NCBI GenBank assembly: GCA_003987775.1
Contig: RXJD01000001.1
Span: 1 to 47,137, forward strand
Direction: 5' to 3'
DNA length: 47,137 nucleotides
Source of the DNA: Mycobacterium sp.
GTDB lineage: Bacteria; Actinomycetota; Actinomycetes; Mycobacteriales; Mycobacteriaceae
This document shows positions 35,064 through 43,588 of the stretch, piece after piece. How positions within the stretch are numbered: the first letter of the stretch is position 1; every line of letters begins with the position of its first letter. A program made the translations under genes and the position numbers. The notes under the pieces were generated by a model that saw only the letters and a list, made by a program, of their open reading frames with translations, had not been told where the DNA came from and searched no databases.

Positions 35064-35969
35064 TCAGCGCCGACTGATCTGCCGGGCGTTGCCCAGCGCC
35101 ACCAACTTGTCGGGGTTGCGCATCGCGTAGAAGTTGGTGATCTTGTCGTCGACGATCTCGACCGTGATGACGCCCTCCATCTGGCCGGCGAGGTACAGCA
35201 CCACCGCGGGGGCGCTGTTGCAGTTCACCGTCTCGACATGCAGCTGCGCGTGCGTCTTGCGCAGCAGGCCGACGATGGCCCTGGCCACCTTTTCGGCACC
35301 TACCACCGGCTTGCGGGCCGCGCTGACCTTGCCGCCTCCGTCGGCCATCCAGACGGCGTCCGGGGCCAGCATGCCGACCAGCGCCTCGACGTCACCGTTG
35401 GCCGCCGTGGCCAGGAACTGTGCGGTGATCTCCGCGTTGCGCCGGGAGTCGACCGACCCGAAGCGCTTGCGCCGCGCGTGCACGTGTTCGCGCGCCCGGT
35501 GGGCGACCTGTCGCACCGTGGCCGCGGGCTTGCCGACGGATTCGGCGATCTCGGCGTAGTCGAAGCCGAAGACTTCCCGCAGCACGAACACCGCGCGTTC
35601 GTCCGGGGTCAGCGTCTCCAGCAGGATCAGCATGGCCATCGACACCGACTCGGCCAGGACGACATCGGCCGAGGCGTCCTGGTCCTCGAGCAGCAGTGGT
35701 TCGGGCAGCCAGGGCCCGACGTACTCCTCGCGGCGGCGCGCCTGGGCCCGCAGCGCGTTGAGCGCCTGCCGGGTGACCAGTTGGGCCAGGTAGGACTTGG
35801 TGTCCCGAACGGTCGACAGGTCGACGTCGGCCCACCGCAGGTAGCTGTCCTGCAGCACGTCGTCGGCTTCGGTTGCCGACCCCAGAATCTCGTAGGCGAT
35901 GGTGAACAGCAGCGGGCGCAGCAGGGTGAAGCGTTCCGCGTGCCCGCTGCTGTCCGATGCGTCGGTCAC
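35064..35969 (-). CDS. ECF41-type (SigJ-like) sigma factor with SnoaL-like C-terminus
   Basis: This 301-residue protein has ECF sigma regions 2 and 4 (about 15-180; DVLQDSYLRW, DYAEIAESVGKPAATVRQVAHRARE). A SnoaL/NTF2-like C-terminal domain (about 185-295) replaces an anti-sigma partner. The ECF41 hallmarks are all present: WLPEPL, DGGGK and NPDKL. In this family the C-terminal domain controls activity in cis. It starts at GTG 35969, whose bases overlap the stop of the flavoprotein gene (GTGA), so the two are coupled. It resembles SigJ (Rv3328c) in domain layout. Confidence 0.9.
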   Translation of the reverse strand: MTDASDSSGHAERFTLLRPLLFTIAYEILGSATEADDVLQDSYLRWADVDLSTVRDTKSYLAQLVTRQALNALRAQARRREEYVGPWLPEPLLLEDQDASADVVLAESVSMAMLILLETLTPDERAVFVLREVFGFDYAEIAESVGKPAATVRQVAHRAREHVHARRKRFGSVDSRRNAEITAQFLATAANGDVEALVGMLAPDAVWMADGGGKVSAARKPVVGAEKVARAIVGLLRKTHAQLHVETVNCNSAPAVVLYLAGQMEGVITVEIVDDKITNFYAMRNPDKLVALGNARQISRR

Positions 35970-37162
35970 CGCAGTGCGGCCTGCTCGTCCGCGCTCAGCC
36001 GCGCGGGCCGGTTGCCACCCTTGAGCCAGCGGTACCAGCCTGGCTTGGCGGCTTCCTTGCGCAGGCCCCACAGCGTGCCCTTGCAGACCAGCTCCTTGAT
36101 CGACGCCGCTGTGCGCCCACCGATGTACAGGTTCACCGGGGTGTCGTCGGTGCGGGCCAGTTGGATGGTGCCGAAGGTGCGGCCGACGCTGATGCACTGC
36201 CCGGTGAATGCCTGGTTGAGCAGCGCCGGAGCGGTTCTGGCGAGGCGGGACAACACGGTGTTGGCGGCTTGGGCGGCCAGCGGAATGGCCGCCTGGCAGC
36301 TCATCCGCAGCGGCTGGTTGGAGGGCGCGGCGGCGTCGCCGGCGGCGACGATGCGCTCGTCGCTGATGCTGGTCAATGTTTCGTCGGTGAGCAGCCGGCC
36401 CAGCGAGTCGGTGTGCAGCCCGCTGCGTGCGGCCAGGTCGGGGACGCCGAAGCCCGCCGTCCAGACCGTCACTGCGCTGGGAAGCATGGTGCCGTCGCCG
36501 AGCGCGACCGAATCCCAGCGCACCTCGGTGACGGTGGCGGATTCCAGGATGTTCACCCCGAGTTTGCGCAACTGCTTGGCGACCGAACGCCGTCCCGGGC
36601 CGCTCAGCGACGGCCCCAGGATCCCACCGCAGACCAGGGTCACCGCGCGGCCCTGTTCGGCGAGTTCGCCGGCGGCCTCGATGCCGGTCAGGCCGGCGCC
36701 GACGACGGTGACGGGCGCCTGCAATGGCAGGTCCGCGAGTGCGTAGCGCAGCTTCTGCGCGCCCTCCAGCTCGGCCAGGACGTGGGCGTACTCCGTGGCG
36801 CCGGGCACCGCGACGGGTGCGGCGCCGGTGCTGCCGATCGCATAGATCAGATAGTCGTAGTCCAGCGCGGCACCCGAGGCGAGCAGGACCCGCCGCGCGG
36901 CGGCGTCGATGTGATCGGCGGTATCGACCACCAGCCGGACACCCGTGCCCAGCAGCGTGCCGTAGTCGGCGGTGGCGGTAGCAGTGCCGGCGGCCAGTTG
37001 GTGCAGCCGGATCCGCTCGACGAACTGCGGGCGCGGGTTGACCATGGTGATGTCGACGTCGGTACGCAGCCGAAGGTGGTTGGCCGCCATCGTCCCGGCG
37101 TAGCCGCCGCCGAGCACGACGACGTGCGCCTTCCGGTCGGTGGGATTCGGTCGTTCAGACAT
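35966..37162 (-). CDS. NDH-2-like FAD-dependent oxidoreductase
   Basis: This 398-residue flavoprotein has an N-terminal FAD-binding motif VVVLGGGYAGTMAA (about 14-27), an NAD(P)-binding motif VTVVGAGLTGIEAAGELAE (about 150-168) and a second FAD contact near RIVAAGDAAAP. It belongs to the pyridine nucleotide-disulfide oxidoreductase/NDH-2-like group but lacks redox cysteines and a clear membrane helix. ECF41 sigma factors typically control a neighbouring oxidoreductase, which fits this pair. The ATG has AGAAGGAG six bases upstream, and a candidate ECF41 promoter lies 37 bp further up. Confidence 0.88.
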   Translation of the reverse strand: MSERPNPTDRKAHVVVLGGGYAGTMAANHLRLRTDVDITMVNPRPQFVERIRLHQLAAGTATATADYGTLLGTGVRLVVDTADHIDAAARRVLLASGAALDYDYLIYAIGSTGAAPVAVPGATEYAHVLAELEGAQKLRYALADLPLQAPVTVVGAGLTGIEAAGELAEQGRAVTLVCGGILGPSLSGPGRRSVAKQLRKLGVNILESATVTEVRWDSVALGDGTMLPSAVTVWTAGFGVPDLAARSGLHTDSLGRLLTDETLTSISDERIVAAGDAAAPSNQPLRMSCQAAIPLAAQAANTVLSRLARTAPALLNQAFTGQCISVGRTFGTIQLARTDDTPVNLYIGGRTAASIKELVCKGTLWGLRKEAAKPGWYRWLKGGNRPARLSADEQAALR

Positions 37163-37198
37163 CGTTGTCTCCTTCTCGGTGTGCGGTTACACCCTTCA

Positions 37199-37225
37199 GA
37201 CACCGTGGGCCGGCGGTCCGTGACA
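37199..37225 (-). promoter_or_regulatory. Candidate ECF41 promoter for the oxidoreductase-sigma operon
   Basis: Reading the minus strand, TGTCACG (37225-37219) is followed after 16 bp by TGTC (37202-37199). ECF41 target promoters are described as TGTCACA, about 16 bp, CGTC, so this differs at one base in each box. It lies 37 bp upstream of the oxidoreductase ATG, consistent with autoregulation by the linked sigma factor. Confidence 0.6.
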
Positions 37226-37269
37226 GAAGGAGCGGCAAGTGTGAGCTGTCTCACGTGCGGAGGGCACCC

Positions 37270-38064
37270 TCAGGCGTCCGCCGGTTCGAAGACGAAGTTG
37301 TTCACGTACACGCCGCGCGGCGCCCAGTCGTCCTCGGCGCCGCCGATGTTGGCCGGATCCTGGTGGGCGGCGGCGTCGAACTCCTCGATGGGCCGGCGCT
37401 GATCGCCCAGCCAGAAATAGCCGCGGAAACCCAGCCCGCGCAGCAGGTCGGTGATGTCGGCGACGGCGTTGGCGTGGTGACGTTCCTCGGCCTCCACGAC
37501 GATTTTCGGGCGGTTGCGGCGCAGCGTGTTGACGGCGCCGCGAAGCACGGCCAGTTCGTGGCCCTCGACGTCGATCTTCACCAGGCCGACGTTGTCCAGC
37601 TTCAGGTCGTCGAGACGTTTGACCGGGACGTCGATGGTCGCGACCGGGCCACCGACCGCGGTGTCCAGCACGTTCTGCTGGTCGATCGTGCTGCGGCCCG
37701 GGTCGGATTCCACCACCCGCATCGCCGTCATGCCGGGCTGGTCGGACAGTGCCACCGCCTCGATGCGCACCGGCGCTCCGACGGCGGTGAACATCAACGC
37801 CAGTTCGCGAGCCTGGGCGGGGCGCGGCTCGAAGGCGATCACCGAGCGCGACGTGGGCAGCATCGCGATCGAAAACTCACCGACGTCGGCGCCGATGTCC
37901 AGCGACACCCGGTCGGGGTCGCAGAGCGAGGCCACCAGCACCACATCCGGACGCGACTCCCCGAGTCGTTGCAGGATCTTGAATTTGCGCTTCCAGAACA
38001 TATGTGGCGCGACGGTCTTCGCCGCGGGCGCGAGCAACCTTTTGGCCGATCGTGCGACAGACAT
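37270..38064 (-). CDS. FkbM-family methyltransferase (copy 1)
   Basis: This 264-residue protein has the FkbM pattern. The SAM motif is LDIGADVGEFSIAMLP, then VIAFEPRPAQARELA and the family signature KIDVEGHELAVLRGA with IVVEAEERHH. Such enzymes O-methylate sugars or polyketides. It lies divergent from the c-di-GMP enzyme gene and near a polysaccharide locus that contains a second FkbM gene (46136), so a glycan substrate is plausible. The start is ATG 38064. Confidence 0.87.
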   Translation of the reverse strand: MSVARSAKRLLAPAAKTVAPHMFWKRKFKILQRLGESRPDVVLVASLCDPDRVSLDIGADVGEFSIAMLPTSRSVIAFEPRPAQARELALMFTAVGAPVRIEAVALSDQPGMTAMRVVESDPGRSTIDQQNVLDTAVGGPVATIDVPVKRLDDLKLDNVGLVKIDVEGHELAVLRGAVNTLRRNRPKIVVEAEERHHANAVADITDLLRGLGFRGYFWLGDQRRPIEEFDAAAHQDPANIGGAEDDWAPRGVYVNNFVFEPADA

Positions 38065-38164
38065 CTGCCCGACCCTAGCCGAAATCCTGGAATCGGCCGC
38101 TCCCGCCCAGGACGATCGTGCAGGTCAGCTGGTTTTCAGCAGGGGGAGCAGACCGCTCGCATGC

Positions 38165-38182
38165 TAGTCTCTGGTAACCAGA
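38165..38182 (+). promoter_or_regulatory. Candidate promoter and palindrome ahead of the c-di-GMP gene
   Basis: A TANNNT-type -10 (TAGTCT, 38165-38170) overlaps a 13-bp palindrome, TCTGGT-A-ACCAGA (38170-38182). A regulator bound there would cover the start of transcription. The rest of the 38065-38348 gap shows no gene. Confidence 0.35.
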
Positions 38183-38348
38183 ATTCCATCCGTGACCTGC
38201 GCCGGTCCGGGGTAATCGGCCACTTCGATGCGCATCGGTGGGCATCGGAAGACGGGCAAAACGGCGGCCGCCAATACGGTCCGCCGACCGGGCCGGTCAC
38301 CCATAATTGACGCAGTCGTTGAACACGTGCACAACATCGGAGGTCTCG

Positions 38349-40211
38349 TTGCCGCGCAGCTTGGACCTCGTCGTCACCTCCGTAGCTACTCAGCTCATGG
38401 AAGCGACCGCGTCCACCGCGACGCAGGTGAGTGAACGGGTCCTCGCACAGCTGGTGGAGCAGTTCGACGTGGACGCCAGTTTCCTGCGGCACCACGACCA
38501 CGACATCCGCGCCTCGGTCCTGGTGGCCGAATGGCCCCCGCGCACCAACATCCCGGACCCCGACCCACAGGCTGTCGTGCACTTCACCAGTGCCGACCCG
38601 GTGCTCGCCCAGTGCGAGCACGGCCGCAAGCCGGTGGTGATCCGCCCCGATCAGAACAACCGTTCGCTGCGCTGGGTGGGCGGCGCCAAGCAGACGGCGT
38701 CGCCGTCGGTGGCGGCCGCACCGCTGGTGTCCGGGGAGATGACCACCGGCGTGCTGGGCTTCGTCAAATTCGGCGCGCGTAAGTGGAAACAGGAAGAGAT
38801 CAACACCCTCGAGGCGGTCGCTGCGTTGTTCGCGCAGCTGCAGGCCTGGATCGCCGCCGAGGAGAAGCTGCGGTACCTGGCCGAGCACGATGACCTGACC
38901 GGGTTGTACAACCGCCGGGCCCTGGTTGCGCACCTGTCCGACCGGCTGGCGGCCGGCAACCCCGGCCCCGTCGCGGTGCTCTACATGGACCTCGACCGGC
39001 TCAAATCCATCAACGACTACCTGGGGCACACCGCGGGCGACTGGTTCATCCGCGTCTTCGCCCAGCGGCTGCGGGTGTGTGCCGGCAGCCAGAGCATGAT
39101 CGCCCGGCTGGGCGGCGACGAGTTCGTCGTCATCCCGGACCAGACGATGTCGAGCGCGGCCGCCGAGTCGTTCGCGCGTCGCCTGGGCACGATGCTGCGT
39201 GAGCGACTGGCCATCGGTGGCCACCAGATCACCCGGACGGTGAGCATCGGGCTGGCCGTCGGAATGCCCGGCCGCGACAACAGCACCGACCTGTTGCGCC
39301 GCGCCGACGAAGCGGTGCTGACGGCCAAGCGTGCCGGGGGTAATCAGGTGGCGCTGTCCACCGACGACATGTCCCTGAAGAGCGCGTTCCGCAACGACAT
39401 CGAGTTGCACCTGCAGGGTGACATCGACAGCGAGGCGCTGCTGCTGCACTACCTGCCGGAGGTCGACCTGTGGACCGGCGCCATCGTGGCCGCCGAGGCG
39501 CTGGTGCGGTGGCGGCACCCGATCTGGGGCCTGCTGCTCCCGGATTCGTTCATCGGGGTCGCCGAGTCGACCAACCTCGCCGGCGAGCTCGGGCGCTGGG
39601 TGATGCGCAGTGCCTGCGCCGAGTTCAGTCGGTGGCGGTCCAACGGCGTGGGGCAGAGCGCGGTCCTGCGCATCAACGTCTCGCCCGTGCAACTGATCAC
39701 CCGCGGCTTCGTCCGCAGCGTGGCCGACACGATCGAGGAGTTCGGGATCGACGGCGGCTCGGTCTGCCTGGAGATCACCGAGCGCGCGGTGGTGCACGAC
39801 ATCGAAGCCACCCGCAAGACGCTGTCCGAGCTCAAAGAGGTCGGGGTGCAGATCGCCATCGACGACTTCGGCACCGGTTACGCCGTGTTGTCGCACCTGA
39901 AGTCCCTTCCGGTCGACATGCTCAAAATCGACACCGGGTTCGTTCGCGACCTCGGTACCAACGCCGGTGACCTGGCGATCGTCCGCGCGATCATCGGCCT
40001 GGCCGAGGCGTTCGGCCTGCAATTGGTCGCCGAGGGCGTCGAGACTCCGGCCGCCGCACTGACTTTGATGCAACATGGTTGTCACCGGGCGCAGGGATTT
40101 TTGTTGTCCCGCCCCGTTCCGGGCAACGCCATGGAGGCGTTGCTGGCCGCTCGCTGGATGCCGATGCCGTTCCTCGCCGACCGTGAGGCGCTGACGCTCG
40201 GCGCAATCTAG
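38349..40211 (+). CDS. GAF-GGDEF-EAL cyclic-di-GMP synthase/phosphodiesterase (Rv1354c-like)
   Basis: This 620-residue protein has a GAF-like sensor (about 20-165), a GGDEF cyclase domain (about 175-330; RLGGDEF intact) and an EAL phosphodiesterase domain (about 350-600). The EAL motifs EALVRW, RINVSPVQL, LEITE, DDFGTGY, LKID and AEGVET are all present. The RxxD inhibitory site expected before GGDEF is absent, so product feedback there is unlikely. Both activities are therefore expected, as for the M. smegmatis DcpA/Rv1354c group. The TTG at 38349 has GGAGG five bases upstream; a TTG at 38307 is a longer alternative. The next gene starts 12 bp after its stop. Confidence 0.9.
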   Translation: MPRSLDLVVTSVATQLMEATASTATQVSERVLAQLVEQFDVDASFLRHHDHDIRASVLVAEWPPRTNIPDPDPQAVVHFTSADPVLAQCEHGRKPVVIRPDQNNRSLRWVGGAKQTASPSVAAAPLVSGEMTTGVLGFVKFGARKWKQEEINTLEAVAALFAQLQAWIAAEEKLRYLAEHDDLTGLYNRRALVAHLSDRLAAGNPGPVAVLYMDLDRLKSINDYLGHTAGDWFIRVFAQRLRVCAGSQSMIARLGGDEFVVIPDQTMSSAAAESFARRLGTMLRERLAIGGHQITRTVSIGLAVGMPGRDNSTDLLRRADEAVLTAKRAGGNQVALSTDDMSLKSAFRNDIELHLQGDIDSEALLLHYLPEVDLWTGAIVAAEALVRWRHPIWGLLLPDSFIGVAESTNLAGELGRWVMRSACAEFSRWRSNGVGQSAVLRINVSPVQLITRGFVRSVADTIEEFGIDGGSVCLEITERAVVHDIEATRKTLSELKEVGVQIAIDDFGTGYAVLSHLKSLPVDMLKIDTGFVRDLGTNAGDLAIVRAIIGLAEAFGLQLVAEGVETPAAALTLMQHGCHRAQGFLLSRPVPGNAMEALLAARWMPMPFLADREALTLGAI

Positions 40212-40223
40212 CTCACGCAGAGA

Positions 40224-41918
40224 TTGGTTCGAACCATTAGGAAAATCACACTTGTCGCTGTCGCGTGCGTGACTGTCCTCGTTGCCGGTGCGGCACTGAT
40301 GATCGGCGCCTGCAGCCGCCAGCACACCGACCCGGGCCCGCTGGCGGCGATGGTGAGCCCCGCCATTCCACCTGCTGCCCAGGAGATTTCCAATCCGCTG
40401 CGCGGGCAGTACGAGGATCTGCTGGAGCCGCTCTTTCCGCAGGGCGAACCGGCCCAGCAGCGCTACCCGGCCTGGCCGGCGTCCTACGACGCCAGCCTGC
40501 GGGTCACCTGGCGGCAGTTGCAGCCCACCGACCCGGCCACGCTGCCCCCGGACGCCCCCGATGACCGCAAGTTCGACTTCAGCGTCATCGACGACGCGCT
40601 GAACAAGCTGGCCGAGCGCCGGATGCGGCTGACGCTGCGGGTGCAGTCGTACAACTCGTGCTGCAATGCCAGCTATCCGAACAACACCAACATCGAGATC
40701 CCCGACTGGGAACGCGCCAAGCCCGGCACCAGCACCAGCTATCCCGCCGCCGGAAACGGGCCCGTCCAGGTGGTGCCGAACTTCAACGACCCCACCTATC
40801 TCGGTGACTTCGGGCAGCTGCTGGCGGCGCTGGGGCGCCGCTATGACAACGACGAGCGGCTCAGTGTGTTCGAGTTTTCCGGATACGGCGATTTCAGCGA
40901 GAACCACGTGGCCTATCTGCGTGATTCGCTGAACGCACCCGGTCCGAGTCCCGACCAGAGCGAGGCGGCGCTGGGCTATTACAGCCAGTTCCGCGACCAG
41001 AACATCACCAAGGCGTCCATCCAGCAGTTGGTCACCGCGAACGTCAGCGCCTTTCCGCACACCCAGCTGGTGGCCACTCCCAACAATCCCGAGATCATGC
41101 GCGAACTGCTGGCCGATGACGTCACCAAGAAGCTGGCCGCCCCGGTCGGCATTCGTTCGGACTGTCTGGGCGTCTACGCGCCCCTGCCCGTCTGGGCCGA
41201 GTCCGGACATTACGTCCAGACCTCCGACCCGTTGGTCGGCGCGCTGAAGGATCGCCTCGGCAAGGCGCCCGTGATCACCGAATGGTGCCAGCTGCCCGAC
41301 GGCACCACGCCACAGTCCTATTACGACAAGGGCCTGCACGACGTGATCCGCTACCACGTCTCGATGACGTCGAGCGTCAACTTCCCGGACCAGGATGCGA
41401 CCTCGCCGATGGATCCCAAGCTGTACGTGCTGTGGGCACAGGCCAACGCCGTCGCCGGCTACCGCTACTCGGTGGAAGCCCGGGCCGGATCGCAGTCGCT
41501 GCAGGACCAGGTGGCGTCCATCTCGGTCACTTGGACCAACTACGGCGCCGCGGCGGCCACCGAGAGGTGGGTAGCGGGCTACCGACTGGTCGACTTCGCC
41601 GGGCAGACGGTGCGGACGCTGCCTGCCACCGTCGACCTGAAAGGTCTGGTGCCCGACTCGTCCGGGGACCGCAGCATCGACCAGCCGCCGCCGGCGTCTG
41701 CGACCGAGAGCGTCCACATCGACCTCAAAGGCCTGGCACCCGGGCACTACACGGTGCGCGCCGCGGTCGAGTGGCAGCAGCACAAGCCGAACGGCACACA
41801 CGCGGTGAACTACCCGCCCATGCAACTGGCGCGCGACGGCCGTGATGACTCCGGTTTCTACCCGGTCGCCACGCTCGACGTGCCGCGTGACGTGCTGGCG
41901 GGCTCCCCGAAGACGTGA
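40224..41918 (+). CDS. DUF4832/DUF4874-like lipoprotein (Rv1006-like)
   Basis: This 564-residue protein has an N-terminal membrane/signal segment with a lipobox-like IGAC (about 26-29) and then a large extracytoplasmic domain. NPLRGQYEDL and the Trp/Tyr-rich stretches resemble the DUF4874/DUF4832 pair, which is predicted to form a glycoside-hydrolase-like barrel with a β-sandwich. Sites such as ITEWCQLPDG could hold a catalytic acid, but this is not established. It begins at a TTG 12 bp after the c-di-GMP gene and is likely cotranscribed. It resembles Rv1006. A role in glycan handling is inferred from the neighbours. Confidence 0.72.
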   Translation: MVRTIRKITLVAVACVTVLVAGAALMIGACSRQHTDPGPLAAMVSPAIPPAAQEISNPLRGQYEDLLEPLFPQGEPAQQRYPAWPASYDASLRVTWRQLQPTDPATLPPDAPDDRKFDFSVIDDALNKLAERRMRLTLRVQSYNSCCNASYPNNTNIEIPDWERAKPGTSTSYPAAGNGPVQVVPNFNDPTYLGDFGQLLAALGRRYDNDERLSVFEFSGYGDFSENHVAYLRDSLNAPGPSPDQSEAALGYYSQFRDQNITKASIQQLVTANVSAFPHTQLVATPNNPEIMRELLADDVTKKLAAPVGIRSDCLGVYAPLPVWAESGHYVQTSDPLVGALKDRLGKAPVITEWCQLPDGTTPQSYYDKGLHDVIRYHVSMTSSVNFPDQDATSPMDPKLYVLWAQANAVAGYRYSVEARAGSQSLQDQVASISVTWTNYGAAAATERWVAGYRLVDFAGQTVRTLPATVDLKGLVPDSSGDRSIDQPPPASATESVHIDLKGLAPGHYTVRAAVEWQQHKPNGTHAVNYPPMQLARDGRDDSGFYPVATLDVPRDVLAGSPKT

Positions 41919-41958
41919 GCCCGAGCGCCGCCCATACCGGTAGACTGTTGTCAGTTTG

Positions 41959-41982
41959 TTTACCGTACTAAAAGTAGGTAAA
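41959..41982 (+). promoter_or_regulatory. A/T-rich palindrome upstream of the polysaccharide operon
   Basis: TTTACC-G-TACT (41959-41969) is inverted as AGTA-GGTAAA (41973-41982) around AAA, ten pairs with one bulge. It stands out as A/T-rich in this genome and lies 100 bp upstream of the first coupled gene. It may be an operator. A TANNNT element (TAGACT, 41941-41946) lies just upstream. Confidence 0.45.
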
Positions 41983-42082
41983 TTACTCATGGGGGGACAA
42001 ACGGTGTCCTCTGCACGCTGAGTCGGCCGCACGGTCGAAGGGCGCCCTGGAAGCGCCCAGTGAGGCCCCGGAGAGGCATGAG

Positions 42083-43588
42083 ATGGATTTCCGAACGTTC
42101 GTCCGGACCCTGCTGCTGCACTGGAAGCTCTTTCTGGGCGCCGTACTGGCCTGCCTGGCCGGCGCGGCGGCGATCACGGCGTTTCAGACCAAGAGCTACG
42201 AATCGTCGGCGACGGTGCTGATCTCGTTCTCCGGTGAGACCGACCTCATGCAGGTCTACCAGGGCACTCAGGCCGCCCAGGAGCGGCTGTCGTCGTATGC
42301 GGCGATAGCTGGCGGCCACGCCGTGGCCGAGAAGGCAGTCACCCAGTTCCACCTCCCGGTCAGCGCCGACCAGCTGGCCAACCAGACCAAAGTGGCGTTC
42401 ACTCCCAAGACCACGCTGTTCACCATCACGGTCACCGACACCGACCCGCAGCGCGCGGCAACCCTGGCCAAAGGGGTGGCCGACGAGTTCACGATCATGG
42501 TCGGCTCGCTCGGCGCCACCCCGAAAGCGCCGGCGGCACCCACGACCACACCCACCACCACGCCGTCTGTCGCAGCGGCTCCGGTGTCGGATGGAGAGCA
42601 ACCGACCAGCCAGCCCAGCGAGACGCCGGTGGCGACGTCCACGCCGACCGACCCGGCGGCTCAGGCACCCTCTTCCGGTACCCAGCCGCCGGTCGCCAGG
42701 GCGACGGTCGTCGAGCAACCCGGTGTACCCGACAAGCCCGTCAAGCCGGTCCCGGTGCGCAACATGGCGATGGGCCTGGTGGCGGGGCTGTTGCTGGGCA
42801 CCGGTGTGGCGCTGACGCGTGAGGCCGCCGACCGCACGGTTCGTGACCGCGCCAAACTGGAAACTCTGTCGGGCCTGCCCACCCTGGCCGAGTTGCCCGG
42901 GCACCGGGGCAGTGCTCCGCGATTCGGTACCGACATCTCCTTCGACGACGCGGTGCGCGGTCTGCGCGCCCGGCTGCTGCGGGCCATGGGTCCGGGAGCC
43001 AACCGGGTGTTGTTGACGGCGCCATTCGGCGGCGAGGGCACGACGACGACCGCGATCAACCTGTCCCGGGCCTTCGCCGAATTGGGTGAGGACGTGCTGC
43101 TGATCGAGGGTGACACCCGCCGGCCGGTGATCGCCGGGTTGCTGAAAGTCGAGTCGGGTGAGGGCTTGTCCAATGCCCTGTCCAATCCCGAGATCGCTAC
43201 CGAGGCCACCAAACCGACCTCGATTCCCAAGCTGTTCGTCCTGGCGGCGCGTTCGATCCGCAAGGAGACCCTGCCCACCAGTGCCTACGTGCCGGAGGTG
43301 CTGGACAAGGTGTTGCGGGACGTGGCAAAGACTTTCGAGCGCACCGTCGTCGACGGGCCGCCGGTGCTGGCCAGTGCCGACTCCGGTCTGCTCGGTGGGG
43401 CGGTGGACGCCACGGTGCTGGTGCTGCGGGCCGGGCGGACCACGGAGGACGAACTCGCCGACGCGTTGACCGCGTTGCGTGCCGCCGGTGCCAATGTGGT
43501 GGGCACGGTGCTGACCGATGCCCGGATCGCCCGGCACACCAGGGCGTCGACGAAAACGTACCGCGCCAAGATCAGCGGACCGGCATGA
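42083..43588 (+). CDS. Wzz/BY-kinase-like polysaccharide co-polymerase with degenerate Walker A
   Basis: This 501-residue protein has two membrane segments (about 15-35 and 232-250) around a Wzz-type external domain and a Pro/Thr/Ala-rich linker (about 150-225). The cytoplasmic part resembles CpsD/CapB-type tyrosine kinases. However, the Walker A reads APFGGEGTTTT, with T320 where the essential Lys is expected. Walker A' reads LLIEGDTRRP with E342 for Asp; the Walker B VVDGPP (D424) is kept. A C-terminal Tyr cluster is missing (one Tyr). It is therefore probably a chain-length regulator or scaffold rather than a kinase. GGAGAGG precedes the ATG; it overlaps the next gene by ATGA. Confidence 0.85.
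   Translation: MDFRTFVRTLLLHWKLFLGAVLACLAGAAAITAFQTKSYESSATVLISFSGETDLMQVYQGTQAAQERLSSYAAIAGGHAVAEKAVTQFHLPVSADQLANQTKVAFTPKTTLFTITVTDTDPQRAATLAKGVADEFTIMVGSLGATPKAPAAPTTTPTTTPSVAAAPVSDGEQPTSQPSETPVATSTPTDPAAQAPSSGTQPPVARATVVEQPGVPDKPVKPVPVRNMAMGLVAGLLLGTGVALTREAADRTVRDRAKLETLSGLPTLAELPGHRGSAPRFGTDISFDDAVRGLRARLLRAMGPGANRVLLTAPFGGEGTTTTAINLSRAFAELGEDVLLIEGDTRRPVIAGLLKVESGEGLSNALSNPEIATEATKPTSIPKLFVLAARSIRKETLPTSAYVPEVLDKVLRDVAKTFERTVVDGPPVLASADSGLLGGAVDATVLVLRAGRTTEDELADALTALRAAGANVVGTVLTDARIARHTRASTKTYRAKISGPA

Noticed and set aside
35238-37402. Long plus-strand frames over the sigma factor and oxidoreductase.
   Set aside because: They are antisense shadows; the minus strand carries full ECF41 and flavoprotein motifs with a promoter and ribosome binding site.
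41989-42021. A 10-codon leader peptide upstream of the co-polymerase gene.
   Set aside because: No ribosome binding site and no regulatory codon run; chance ORFs of this size are common.
38136-42032. A minus-strand frame open for almost 1,300 codons, antisense to the c-di-GMP and DUF4832 genes.
   Set aside because: It has no recognisable domain, is full of Arg/Gly/His typical of antisense frames in high-GC DNA, and covers two plus-strand genes with complete motifs.
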